Shown here: in pieces, positions 8,332 to 15,446 of the stretch
How positions within the stretch are numbered: position 1 is the stretch's first letter
How the letters are laid out: every line of letters begins with the position of its first letter
Source: JACOMS01 sp051252005
GTDB taxonomy: Bacteria > Pseudomonadota > Alphaproteobacteria > Caulobacterales > Maricaulaceae
DNA: 64,000 bases
Assembly: GCA_051252005.1 (NCBI GenBank)
Contig: JBPOEZ010000005.1
Span: forward strand, 248,001-312,000
Direction: 5' to 3'
Notes under the pieces: generated by a model
The model's database searches: none
What the model was told of the DNA's origin: nothing
What the model saw: the letters and a program-made list of their open reading frames with translations, nothing else
Translations under genes and position numbers: made by a program

Positions 8332-9399
8332 GTGTCAAATATTGACCATTCATCTATGATTAGAAACATCCTTTGCCAAACTTTGCCTGATAAAATGGTT
8401 GAAGAATATACGGGATGGGAGAGCAAAAAGCCTATTGTTGACCCAATTCACAAGTTTGTTAGAGGCCAACGTCCTTGGCCCGAATGGATACAAGAAAAGC
8501 AGTTATTCTGTACGGAAGAGCAGGCATTCTTTATGCTTTTAAGTTCGCTCGAAAATCAGCCCTATGACACACTGAAGCTGAAGGCGGACAATAGTGGCGG
8601 TTCCACAAAATTACTATTTCCAAACCAGCTATTTGAAGACGACATCATTTACTTTGCGCGGAAGCCGTTTTGGTCACCCGTGGAAACGGTACTACTATCT
8701 TTGGGAATTGTGCCTGAAGAAGAAATAATAATGCATTTTACCAATGTGGGGAAAATCGTGAGGGAACAAACAATAAGGCCTATTCTCGACTATGATGAAC
8801 GGCTTGAACTCTTGACGCAATTCATGTCTTCAAGCCCAACGCCTGACAAAATAGACCCTGTCGCCGCGCTTAAGTTTTTCGAGTCTAGACACTTAAGTTG
8901 CCCAACCGCGTTGGTTAAGAGCGTATCGCGTATCGGGAACAATTCGAAAGTTCTGAAACCGTCGAATAGTGTGAGTGGGTTTGAGTTAAAGCGGAATAAT
9001 AAGTTTACTTATCTTTGCGTTATTGGTGCAATGGCATCCGACACAGGCTACAAAATAAAATCAAGGACAAACACTGAAGAAATGAAAGCATTCATCACTG
9101 TATACGAAAATAAAATTTGTGGGCATGATAAGGGCCAAGTTGAGAAGACTGTCTTTGATGCCGTCGAACACTTTCAAAATGAAAAAAGAAAAGATAACTC
9201 CATAGACCCGTCAAAGTATGACGGTGAATTGTTATTAAATATTACAGGAGTATTAGCCGTTGACGGGTACGCATTTGTCGCGGGTGAACGTTCGACTACC
9301 GTGAAAGAGATTCAGGACATGCTCGACCTCAAAGGTCTCAACAAAGACACGAAAAGCATAAGGAAATGTATCAAAGAGGGCAGTGCTAGTCTGCCATAA
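8332..9399 (+). CDS. hypothetical protein downstream of the integrase
   Basis: A 355-residue soluble protein that I do not recognise. Tryptophan-rich stretches occur near the N-terminus (EEYTGWESKKP, RGQRPWPEWIQEKQ). The C-terminal third (from YLCVIGAMASDTGYK) ends in DMLDLKGLNKDTKSIRKCIK, which resembles a small DNA-binding or helix-turn-helix tail. It starts 2 nt after the integrase stop, so the two are probably co-transcribed. GTG 8332 is the longest start; ATG 8356 is an alternative. Its place between integrase and AlpA suggests a mobility-related role, but this is only positional. Confidence 0.6.
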   Translation: MSNIDHSSMIRNILCQTLPDKMVEEYTGWESKKPIVDPIHKFVRGQRPWPEWIQEKQLFCTEEQAFFMLLSSLENQPYDTLKLKADNSGGSTKLLFPNQLFEDDIIYFARKPFWSPVETVLLSLGIVPEEEIIMHFTNVGKIVREQTIRPILDYDERLELLTQFMSSSPTPDKIDPVAALKFFESRHLSCPTALVKSVSRIGNNSKVLKPSNSVSGFELKRNNKFTYLCVIGAMASDTGYKIKSRTNTEEMKAFITVYENKICGHDKGQVEKTVFDAVEHFQNEKRKDNSIDPSKYDGELLLNITGVLAVDGYAFVAGERSTTVKEIQDMLDLKGLNKDTKSIRKCIKEGSASLP

Positions 9400-9501
9400 T
9401 TCTGAAAGGGAATTCCCAAAGGGAAAACTGCGTTCCCACACAACTTCAATGAATTCAGTTATGTTTACCTCAACATCAATAATCTTCATAAGAGGTAACA
9501 A

Positions 9502-9708
9502 ATGCAAAACAATAACTTTCCAGAGTACGGATTCGTAAGACTTAAACAAATAATAGCGCCCTGTGGGCCGCTTCCAATTTCAAAATCCACATGGTGGAAG
9601 GGAGTAAGACACGGTCGGTTCCCACAGTCAATAAAGCTATCAAAAAACGTTACTGTTTGGCGCGCCGAAGATATCCGCGCGCTCATTGATAAGAAGCCAT
9701 TTGTATAA
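9502..9708 (+). CDS. AlpA-family DNA-binding protein (excisionase-like)
   Basis: A 68-residue protein with the AlpA pattern: FVRLKQI at the start, then ISKSTWWKGVRHGRFPQSIKL and WRAEDIRALIDK. These proteins are winged-helix MerR-like DNA binders that act as excisionases or activate integrase genes in P4-type islands. The position just after the integrase cluster agrees. A GAGG-type ribosome site at 9491-9494 precedes ATG 9502. I am confident of the fold; whether it acts as excisionase or transcription factor is open. Confidence 0.85.
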   Translation: MQNNNFPEYGFVRLKQIIAPCGPLPISKSTWWKGVRHGRFPQSIKLSKNVTVWRAEDIRALIDKKPFV

Positions 9709-9734
9709 ATGGACTTACGAAGACGATGAGATGT

Positions 9735-9774
9735 TTTCAGGTCAGCCCTACGATATCATCAGACTGACCTGAAA
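9735..9774 (+). terminator. perfect inverted repeat after the AlpA gene
   Basis: Arms TTTCAGGTCAG (9735-9745) and CTGACCTGAAA (9764-9774) pair over 11 bp with an 18-nt loop, 27 bp after the AlpA stop. This is probably a terminator, though the 3' side has only a short TCATTT instead of a full T run. Confidence 0.6.
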
Positions 9775-9835
9775 TCATTTCATACTCGAACTATCACGGA
9801 TTTATTCCAACCAATAATCTAGTCTAAGGACTGAT

Positions 9836-10186
9836 ATGAAATACAAACCTAAACCCACACTGTACTTCTTTGGCAGCGTTGAAGAACTATACGCGGAAAT
9901 CCAAGGCGACTGGATTTTTGAAAACAACGTCCACAGATTAAAACACAAAGGCAAAAATCGCATAACCTGGCACCCCACGACTGGTGCCTTCCTATTTCAG
10001 GGCGGTCAGCATATTTCTGACTTATTATACGATGCAACACAGTGTGAAGTTTTATCAAAAGAGAAATTTGCCTGCCGAACTAAATATGACCTCGAACATT
10101 ACCAGACGAAAATAAACTCGCATCCAGAGAGTATGCGGGTCGAGATGGGATGTGAAGTTGCCCCTTCGGAAGCACCATGGGATTAA
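9836..10186 (+). CDS. small hypothetical island protein
   Basis: 116 residues, soluble and unrecognised, beginning MKYKPKPTLYFFGSVEELYA. It holds a basic middle (RLKHKGKNRITWHP) and two cysteines in CEVLSKEKFAC. The ATG lies between the hairpin ending at 9774 and the next small regulator at 10307. No signal peptide or membrane segment is seen. Codon use resembles the neighbours, so it is probably real, but its function is unknown. Confidence 0.5.
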   Translation: MKYKPKPTLYFFGSVEELYAEIQGDWIFENNVHRLKHKGKNRITWHPTTGAFLFQGGQHISDLLYDATQCEVLSKEKFACRTKYDLEHYQTKINSHPESMRVEMGCEVAPSEAPWD

Positions 10187-10306
10187 AACGCCATTGTTAA
10201 TCCTATTTCACAGTCCATTTTGGTTCTCGGAGGGACCGATTGCACTTTTTTGATGAAAATATGACCGAATGCCGCCATTTGGTGATTCGGTCTTATAAAT
10301 AATAAT

Positions 10307-10504
10307 ATGACAACTGAAACACAGCCGCAGAAATTTTTAGATACAAGAACCGTTTCGCATGTTTTGGGAATATCCCAAAGCACCATTAAGCGACTGCGTG
10401 CGCGTGGTGATGGCCCTGCCTATCACACTTTCAGTTCTTCCGTCCGATACAGTGTCGATGACTTGAAGGCCTATATTCAAAGGAGTCGAAGTAAGACTGG
10501 ATAA
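10307..10504 (+). CDS. small helix-turn-helix (HTH_17/MerR-like) protein
   Basis: 65 residues, a single excisionase-type DNA-binding domain: FLDTRTVSHVLGISQSTIKR, then AYHTFSSSVRYSVDDLKAYI, the usual beta-wing and final helix. It is the second such small regulator in the island after the AlpA protein at 9502. It could be the excisionase or the repressor of the cargo. The gene lies just upstream of the long structured non-coding region. Confidence 0.8.
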   Translation: MTTETQPQKFLDTRTVSHVLGISQSTIKRLRARGDGPAYHTFSSSVRYSVDDLKAYIQRSRSKTG

Positions 10505-10509
10505 TCCAG

Positions 10510-10626
10510 ATGAATAAAATGAAACCATGGATATGGCTTGGGCGGCCTGTTATAAAGTCTACTGACTTCAATAAAATGGAGGATGTTGGTTGGGTCATGG
10601 CAACGCATAATACCAAGCTGATATAA
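10510..10626 (+). CDS. possible 38-residue small protein
   Basis: An ATG at 10510, six bases after the regulator stop, opens a 38-codon frame ending TAA 10626 (MNKMKPWIWLGRPVIKSTDF at the start). It is rich in Trp and Met and could be translationally coupled. A small hairpin (AGACGG 10635-10640 / CCGTCT 10652-10657) follows. No homology can be judged at this length, so it may be chance. Confidence 0.25.
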   Translation: MNKMKPWIWLGRPVIKSTDFNKMEDVGWVMATHNTKLI

Positions 10627-10747
10627 TCAGCAAGAGACGGAAACATTTATACCGTCTAGGTTCTCGTCTAATATTGATGAAGGCGACCAACCGAGCGCGT
10701 GACCCCGAAAGAGGGAGTAAGTGGATAAAAGGGCATTTCGCCACGCC

Positions 10748-10815
10748 TGTCCTGACCTATTGATAGGTTCCACATTCAATTGCACTGAATGACGTTATAC
10801 GTACAAGTCAGGACA
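10748..10815 (+). ncRNA. 68-nt cloverleaf-like fold
   Basis: A 9-bp closing stem (TGTCCTGAC 10748-10756 with GTCAGGACA 10807-10815) encloses three hairpins. These are CTA/TAG around TTGA (10757-10766), CATTCA/TGAATG with a 7-nt loop (10773-10791) and ACGT/ACGT around TAT (10792-10802). The size and layout mimic a tRNA. However, the T-loop TTCGA and the D-loop GG are absent, so I do not call it a tRNA gene. Confidence 0.4.
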
Positions 10816-10843
10816 TATTTTGCCTGAAAAGGCAAAGTATGTC
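10812..10843 (+). ncRNA. 14-bp hairpin with GAAA loop, alternative to the cloverleaf
   Basis: GACATATTTTGCCT (10812-10825) pairs with AGGCAAAGTATGTC (10830-10843) around GAAA, with one T-G wobble. Its 5' arm shares GACA (10812-10815) with the closing stem of the cloverleaf, so the two folds exclude each other. No T run follows (TAAATTTC), so it is not an ordinary terminator. Confidence 0.5.
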
Positions 10844-11471
10844 TAAATTTCTGTGACCATACAAATCAATGTAACATTCAAAAGACATTCTTAAAAACTC
10901 TTCAAAGACCGTCTTGAGAACACTTCTACGGTTCCCGTAAGACCGTCCTCAAACACATCGGATACAGACGCTGGTGAACGTCCCAAACCTTCTACAACGA
11001 TAGAAGACGTGACGCCACGTCCCAACATCCTCGTTGAAGCATACACTCTGACATACTCATTCTTTGAAGATATCCTCTCGCAGTTCGATGCAACGCATCA
11101 AATCATCTTGAGAGTATGCGGTCTGTCAAACCAATCCAAAACAATATCCCAATCCAACACTATTCGAATAATCTCTGTAACCGTCCTCGTTGATATCGCG
11201 TCTGTATTGTCTTCGTGTTCTCTTCGTACACGCGTATGACAACCGTATCGATATACGAAACGTCCCTATGATATTCGTGTGTTTAAAGTATCGCGGTGTT
11301 CATGGACATTACATACATGTTCTAAAACTTTCCGTTCTCTTCGTTAGTCTCGTTTGTTCTTATTTTATATTTTTTTATCTCGTATATTCGAAGGTAGCGG
11401 AACGTCATCGGTACTAAAAACATAAAGCGAATCCCATCTATACCGATGATGTTTAAGTATGTGTCACGGCA

Positions 11472-11620
11472 CGATTTAAGCGCTTTCAGTAACGATACTT
11501 CAACTGTGACAGGTGGTGCCGGAACGTCTATCGATGACTGTCCTCGCGGTTTACGTGACGGTGTATGCGGTGCACCGCAGATGTTTCTCGGTCGGTCACA
11601 GGTGTTCAGTAAAACTTCAG
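11472..11620 (+). repeat. diverged island repeat, copy A
   Basis: It starts CGATTTAAGCG (11472). After TCAGTAACGATACTT it reaches the core CTGTCCTCGCGGTTTACGTG at 11538, 66 bp from the start, then GACGGTGT, GCAGATG and a GGTCACAGGTGTTCAGT tail. It contains a 14-bp palindrome TGCGGTGCACCGCA. It aligns with copies at 11710 and 12477 in the same order and spacing. Confidence 0.55.
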
Positions 11621-11709
11621 TTGAATGGGACGGTTTTCGCGGACGTGAATAAGATAAAGCAAATCGAACCCCATCTATAACGGAAACGTCTATGCGTGTG
11701 CCACAGTAA

Positions 11710-11860
11710 CGATTCAATCGATGTCAGTAACGATACTTGAACGGTGACGAACCTGTTTGTTGACCGAACAGTGCCGCCAACTGTCCTCGCAGTTTACGAG
11801 ACCGTGTGCGGGGATTCGTAGATGATTGTCGTCTGTGACAGTGTTTCAGTTCACGGATAG
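11710..11860 (+). repeat. diverged island repeat, copy B
   Basis: It starts CGATTCAATCGATG (11710), shares TCAGTAACGATACTT with copy A, and has the core CTGTCCTCGCAGTTTACGAG at 11781, 71 bp from the start. GATGATTGTCG and a TGACAGTGTTTCAGT tail follow. Upstream, both A and B carry the shared words ATAAAGC and CCATCTATA inside a helix whose arms differ in sequence. Confidence 0.55.
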
Positions 11861-12093
11861 TCCTCCGGAACGGTCCACCTAAACGGTCACTGAAACACGC
11901 GATACACATAGATAACCTACGTCTGATTGAATCCTGTCACGATGCGTAACCCTACTCGGACGCGCTTATGACTATATTCGTTGCGTTATAATTATACGGT
12001 TGACGCATTTGTTAATATGAGACTGAAAGGAAACATCACCCCGAACGACATGTTTCTATTGCGGACGCGTGTGAGTACGCTAAATAGTTTCAA

Positions 12094-12432
12094 ATGACTC
12101 AGTCCAATATCCCCCTTATACTCGTCGTGTTTTTGTTCACCGTAAACGTCACGGCATTTTTTGCTTTCAAGGCAGATAAGAATGCTGCCAGACGCGGTAA
12201 TCGCCGTACGCCTGAAAGTACCTTATTGTTGTTAGCGATGGTCGGCGGAACTATCGGCTGTATATCTGCTCAACACATTTTTAGACACAAGACGCGAAAA
12301 CAACCGTTCAAGTTCGAACTATACTCAATCGCGGTTGTACAAGTCATCTTCTTAATATCCATGCTCTTTCCAGATAATCGACATTACGTCACAGAGTTTT
12401 TGAGTAACCTGTACGAATCGATTGGGCAGTAA
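12094..12432 (+). CDS. DUF1294 small membrane protein
   Basis: 112 residues with the DUF1294 pattern: a first membrane helix (IPLILVVFLFTVNVTAFFAF), then KADKNAARRGNRRTPE, LLLLAMVGGTIGCI and the family hallmark FRHKTRKQPF, followed by a last helix (AVVQVIFLISMLF). This is a widespread inner-membrane family of unknown function, sometimes fused to a cold-shock domain; no such domain is present here. It lies between repeat copies B and C and seems to be a single-gene unit. Confidence 0.85.
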   Translation: MTQSNIPLILVVFLFTVNVTAFFAFKADKNAARRGNRRTPESTLLLLAMVGGTIGCISAQHIFRHKTRKQPFKFELYSIAVVQVIFLISMLFPDNRHYVTEFLSNLYESIGQ

Positions 12433-12476
12433 GGTTTCGAGATATTCTCGCAGACGTATGGGTGTTATGTTTGAAC

Positions 12477-12640
12477 CGATTTAAGCGTCGTCAGGGATGG
12501 TTTTTTAGCAGTGATGAATGGTGCTCGAACATGTATGTATGGCTGTCCTCGCAGCCTACGTGACGGTGTACGGGGCTTCGCGGATGATTGTATTATGTCA
12601 CCGTATTCCAGCGACGGAATTGTCTGTTTTAAACATCCCA
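12477..12640 (+). repeat. diverged island repeat, copy C
   Basis: It starts CGATTTAAGCG (12477) and has the core CTGTCCTCGCAGCCTACGTG at 12543, 66 bp from the start as in copy A. GACGGTGTACGGGG and GATGATTGTATTATGTCACC follow. It occupies most of the 344-bp gap between the DUF1294 gene and the protease gene. A 53-codon frame from ATG 12540 crosses it, but the reading frame is not kept in the other copies. Confidence 0.5.
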
Positions 12641-12785
12641 ACTAACATCACCGGGACATACGCAACAGTCACTGTGAACGTTGTGAGGGTCGTTTGAGGC
12701 AATCTAATCTGCCTCATCCAATAACACATCAAACATTGACTTAATCGAGAAAAATCTGAAAACTTTGTGAAGGAGTGTGTTGAAC

Positions 12786-13694
12786 ATGATATGGAACATA
12801 GGTTTTAAATGTTGCATCTTATCAATTCTTATATTTGTGTTCGGGTCACAGTCCCTTTTTGCTAGCGAATATCCTGAAACAGAACCCAATGACACCCGCA
12901 AAGTGAGGTCAAGTACGTCGCCTGAATGGTTGCAGGCCGTGGGCCGTTCCATAGCGGTAAAATCAAAAACAGAAAAAGAAGGTTGTTCATGGTCCTTGAT
13001 TGTTGATGTGCCTGGAAAGAACGGAGTGATTGTCGTCGGTGCGGGACACTGTGTAGACCATTGGTATTTAGGCGGAGAAAAATACGGAATTGAAGAACAC
13101 CAAATAACTTGGACAACTCAATCTGGAAAAAAAATAACGCGACATATCGCTACCATTTTTCAGTCACGGATGAGTACTGGCGATTACGCTATCGCAAAAC
13201 TGGACCGACCAATTTCTAGATTTGATATCAAGCCACTCATGAGCGCCCCATATGATTATGGCGATTTGTTAGATGAAGAGTTGTTCTATGCGAACGGCGA
13301 ACCATTCAAGCCATTTGGGACGATGGCGGGGTACAGTGCGGACATTAGCCTTGGCCAGAAAGGCAAGGTTCTGACATATGATGAAGGCGGCGAAGGAAAC
13401 CGTTGTCAGTTGCACGGCGGTGAGCCTGGAAACAAAAAGGGGTATTGTTGGTCATACACTGGGGCTTCTGGTGGGGCCGTTGCTGTAACCCTATATTTAA
13501 GCGGAGACCTCGATGGCGATAAGGGAGGTTTGTTTTTGTTCGAAGACTATATTCCAAACGTGAAGCCTGGCCCTTATACTTTTTGGGTGGGTTCGATTGT
13601 CGGGGGGGAAGGGAATGACGGCAACGATAAAACGATGTTCACTGAATCGTCGCACTACTCCCAAACTTTAGATAAGATTTTGGCAGCGCATTGA
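12786..13694 (+). CDS. secreted trypsin-like serine protease
   Basis: About 302 residues. A signal peptide (core FKCCILSILIFVFGSQSLFA) is followed by an S1-type protease with all three catalytic motifs: His in GAGHCVD, Asp in GDYAIAKLD and Ser in TGASGGAV. It is probably periplasmic or exported, and four or more cysteines could form disulfides. AAGGAG lies near 12770-12775, so ATG 12786 (10-nt spacing) is favoured over GTG 12777 or TTG 12780. The stop is followed 17 bp later by the EEP nuclease-like gene, suggesting co-transcription. The substrate is unknown. Confidence 0.85.
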   Translation: MIWNIGFKCCILSILIFVFGSQSLFASEYPETEPNDTRKVRSSTSPEWLQAVGRSIAVKSKTEKEGCSWSLIVDVPGKNGVIVVGAGHCVDHWYLGGEKYGIEEHQITWTTQSGKKITRHIATIFQSRMSTGDYAIAKLDRPISRFDIKPLMSAPYDYGDLLDEELFYANGEPFKPFGTMAGYSADISLGQKGKVLTYDEGGEGNRCQLHGGEPGNKKGYCWSYTGASGGAVAVTLYLSGDLDGDKGGLFLFEDYIPNVKPGPYTFWVGSIVGGEGNDGNDKTMFTESSHYSQTLDKILAAH

Positions 13695-13711
13695 TAAGTT
13701 GAGATAAAAGT

Positions 13712-14416
13712 ATGCGCGTAATCACATGGAATCTTGAGCGAAGAAAAACCGATGCCCCTTATGGCAAACGGGCCATCAAACATCTTTTCTCACAAAACCC
13801 CGATGTCATGGCGGTTAGTGAGACCCGCACAAATTTTCCAACAAACGACGGTCACACGATTTGGGCGCGACCACCTCAAGGCCTCTTCGAAGAAAATGAG
13901 AGAAAGATTCTCATATGGTCAAAAAACCCGTGGACTGACGTTGATGATAGTGGCGATGAAAGACTGCCCATAGGACGTTTTATAAGCGGTGTTACGAAAA
14001 CTGATATTGGTGAAGTACGCGTCGTAGGGGTTTGCATCCCGTACCACATGGCGGATGTTGTACACGGTACCCAAGACAAGAAACCTTGGGAACATCACAA
14101 AACGTTTTTGGATGTTCTGCCATCAATATTGAAACGTTATGAAAGGCCTGTGGTCATCGCAGGAGACTTCAATCAACAGTTTCCAAGGGTTAAGTACGGC
14201 AACCATACAGCTGCACTGAAGATGGAAGAAGCATTCAGGGATTATCAAGTCGTCACACAAGGCGTTATGGAAGGCATGTCCCGTGCGGGTATAGACCATA
14301 TAGCGATTGACAAGCGCCTAGCAAAGAAATCGGTTTGGGGCTGGCCGTATGTTGTCGATGGAACGCGGTTGAGTGACCTTGACTGGGCTGTTTGTGAATT
14401 GGTGTTGGAACGCTGA
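13712..14416 (+). CDS. endonuclease/exonuclease/phosphatase (EEP) fold protein with altered His motif
   Basis: 234 residues. It begins MRVITWNLE (metal-site Asn), then AVSETRTNF (metal-binding Glu), VVIAGDFNQQF (catalytic Asp/Asn) and GIDHIAID. These are the DNase I/Exo III-type motifs, and the protein lacks a signal peptide, so it is cytoplasmic. The last motif, usually SDH with the catalytic His, reads LSDLDWAV here: His is replaced by Leu. The fold assignment is firm; activity is uncertain because of that change. It lies directly downstream of the secreted protease, an odd pair. Confidence 0.8.
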   Translation: MRVITWNLERRKTDAPYGKRAIKHLFSQNPDVMAVSETRTNFPTNDGHTIWARPPQGLFEENERKILIWSKNPWTDVDDSGDERLPIGRFISGVTKTDIGEVRVVGVCIPYHMADVVHGTQDKKPWEHHKTFLDVLPSILKRYERPVVIAGDFNQQFPRVKYGNHTAALKMEEAFRDYQVVTQGVMEGMSRAGIDHIAIDKRLAKKSVWGWPYVVDGTRLSDLDWAVCELVLER

Positions 14417-14575
14417 AAGCTTCATAAAGTTGGGTGTGACATGGCACGTTCGAAATGGTGATTAAAAGCCCGTGGAGAGCGATTTTGAAATGACGACGAG
14501 TTCTTCGTAAATGCTACTGGCGCGACTGTGATGGCCAACGTGACGCCCTGAACACCACGAAACACATCGACTGAT

Positions 14576-15364
14576 TTACTTGGCTTTAGTCAGCCAAACT
14601 TTCGTAGGACTCATGAACGTTACATCAACAGCGTCCTTCACCTCAAAGTTCTTTTGGAACCAATCCCGAAGAGAAGTTCCGCCAAATATTCGGGGTGTAC
14701 CATTGTTGTTGTACTTGCGCGATGACCGACCTGAAATGGATTGTTTTTGCGGCCCCACATAGATGGTCAAGTCTTCATCGGATTTGGTAACATATCTTTC
14801 AAACTTCACACCAACATTGAAGAAGCCTGTGTTGAAATAAGTCTTCTGTAAGGTGAGTTTATAGATTGGGAGCCCTGCGTCACTTGGCACCGGTGTCTTC
14901 GAATTTTCTTCCACCGATTTTTCTGGTTTATTCGTTACCTTCTTCGCAACTTTATTAGCGGACGCGTCGGACGTGGCCTTCACTTTTTCTGGCTTAACAC
15001 TCTCGGGCTCAAAATCGGCCTTCGTATCAATTTCTCCGTCGACAAGTTTATTGGAAATTTTGTATATGAAGAAAGCTGTGCCGAGATTAATGATAAGCCA
15101 GAGTAACTTGCTGCCCAAATGTATCAAGAATACAGGATTGTAGAGAATGGCAAGTCCGGCGAGTACAAAGTGAATGTTGGTGACCTTATCGTCTTTCAGA
15201 TATAGCTGCCAACCACACCATAGGATGCCCACAAAAAACACCAACCGCACCAGTACATAAAAAGAATAGGGTAACGACAATATAGCTATTATGGAGACGG
15301 CAAAACAAATCATCGCCAACTTGTGCCCGAAAGATTTGTTGAAGATTAATTGTAGATTTTCCAT
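14576..15364 (-). CDS. DUF6804-like membrane protein with C-terminal beta domain
   Basis: 262 residues from ATG 15364, preceded by AAAGGA. The N-terminal half holds four hydrophobic segments with an LPYSFYVLVRLVFF motif and ILYNPVFLIHLGSKLLW, the pattern I know from the DUF6804 family. A charged linker rich in Lys, Glu and Ser follows (about 120-165). The C-terminus is a compact domain (YKLTLQKTYFNTGFFNVGVK ... NNNGTPRIFGG ... LRDWFQKNF) of a type I associate with accessory domains of some HNH nucleases. The protein may place a nucleic-acid-binding module at the membrane. Function is unknown. Confidence 0.6.
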   Translation of the reverse strand: MENLQLIFNKSFGHKLAMICFAVSIIAILSLPYSFYVLVRLVFFVGILWCGWQLYLKDDKVTNIHFVLAGLAILYNPVFLIHLGSKLLWLIINLGTAFFIYKISNKLVDGEIDTKADFEPESVKPEKVKATSDASANKVAKKVTNKPEKSVEENSKTPVPSDAGLPIYKLTLQKTYFNTGFFNVGVKFERYVTKSDEDLTIYVGPQKQSISGRSSRKYNNNGTPRIFGGTSLRDWFQKNFEVKDAVDVTFMSPTKVWLTKAK

Positions 15365-15446
15365 CAGTATGTCCTTTGATAATTTGTAGCATACGCTAAT
15401 TATCGGACCTTGTATATTCCTGTTCGATTTTGTTACCTCTACACAC

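Larger units (their letters stand above)
10630..12060 (+). ncRNA. long stem-loop-dense non-coding region, candidate structured RNA
   Basis: No convincing gene lies here, but perfect or near-perfect helices follow one another. They include AGACGG 10635/CCGTCT 10652; a 9-bp outer stem at 10748/10807; a 14-bp hairpin at 10812-10843; ACGG 10928/CCGT 10935; TTCTA 10990/TAGAA 11001; GACGTG 11006/CACGTC 11016; nested GCATAC 11039/GTATGC 11114, AAGAT 11067/ATCTT 11105 and GATGC 11087/GCATC 11095. Further on are a 14-bp helix 11400-11413/11441-11454, an 8-bp helix 11462/11504, CTGTTTG 11753/CGAACAG 11765, a 10-bp helix 11841-11850/11889-11898 and GAAACAT 12030/ATGTTTC 12050. The wobbles I accepted are G-T on the + strand, consistent with a + strand RNA, though I searched for them in that orientation. 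I do not recognise a known RNA family. Confidence 0.45.

Noticed and set aside
10748..10815. tRNA gene with anticodon TGC
   Set aside because: The cloverleaf is there, but the T-loop TTCGA, the D-loop GG and T8 are missing and the closing stem is 9 bp, so it cannot be an ordinary tRNA.
10880..11330. CRISPR array
   Set aside because: Short words such as GACCGTC recur, but there is no regular repeat-spacer unit and no cas gene.
11322..11909. Minus-strand open frames of 131 and 61 codons over the repeats
   Set aside because: They have no ribosome sites, odd composition (Arg, Pro, Cys), and the frame is not kept between repeat copies.
12540..12701. 53-codon frame across repeat copy C
   Set aside because: The same frame is broken by a stop in copy B and diverges in copy A, so it is probably incidental to the repeat.
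14480..14570. A fourth copy of the island repeat
   Set aside because: It has CGATTT and a CTGTG...AACGTGACG-like word, but the spacing is 46 instead of 66-71 bp and the match is too weak.
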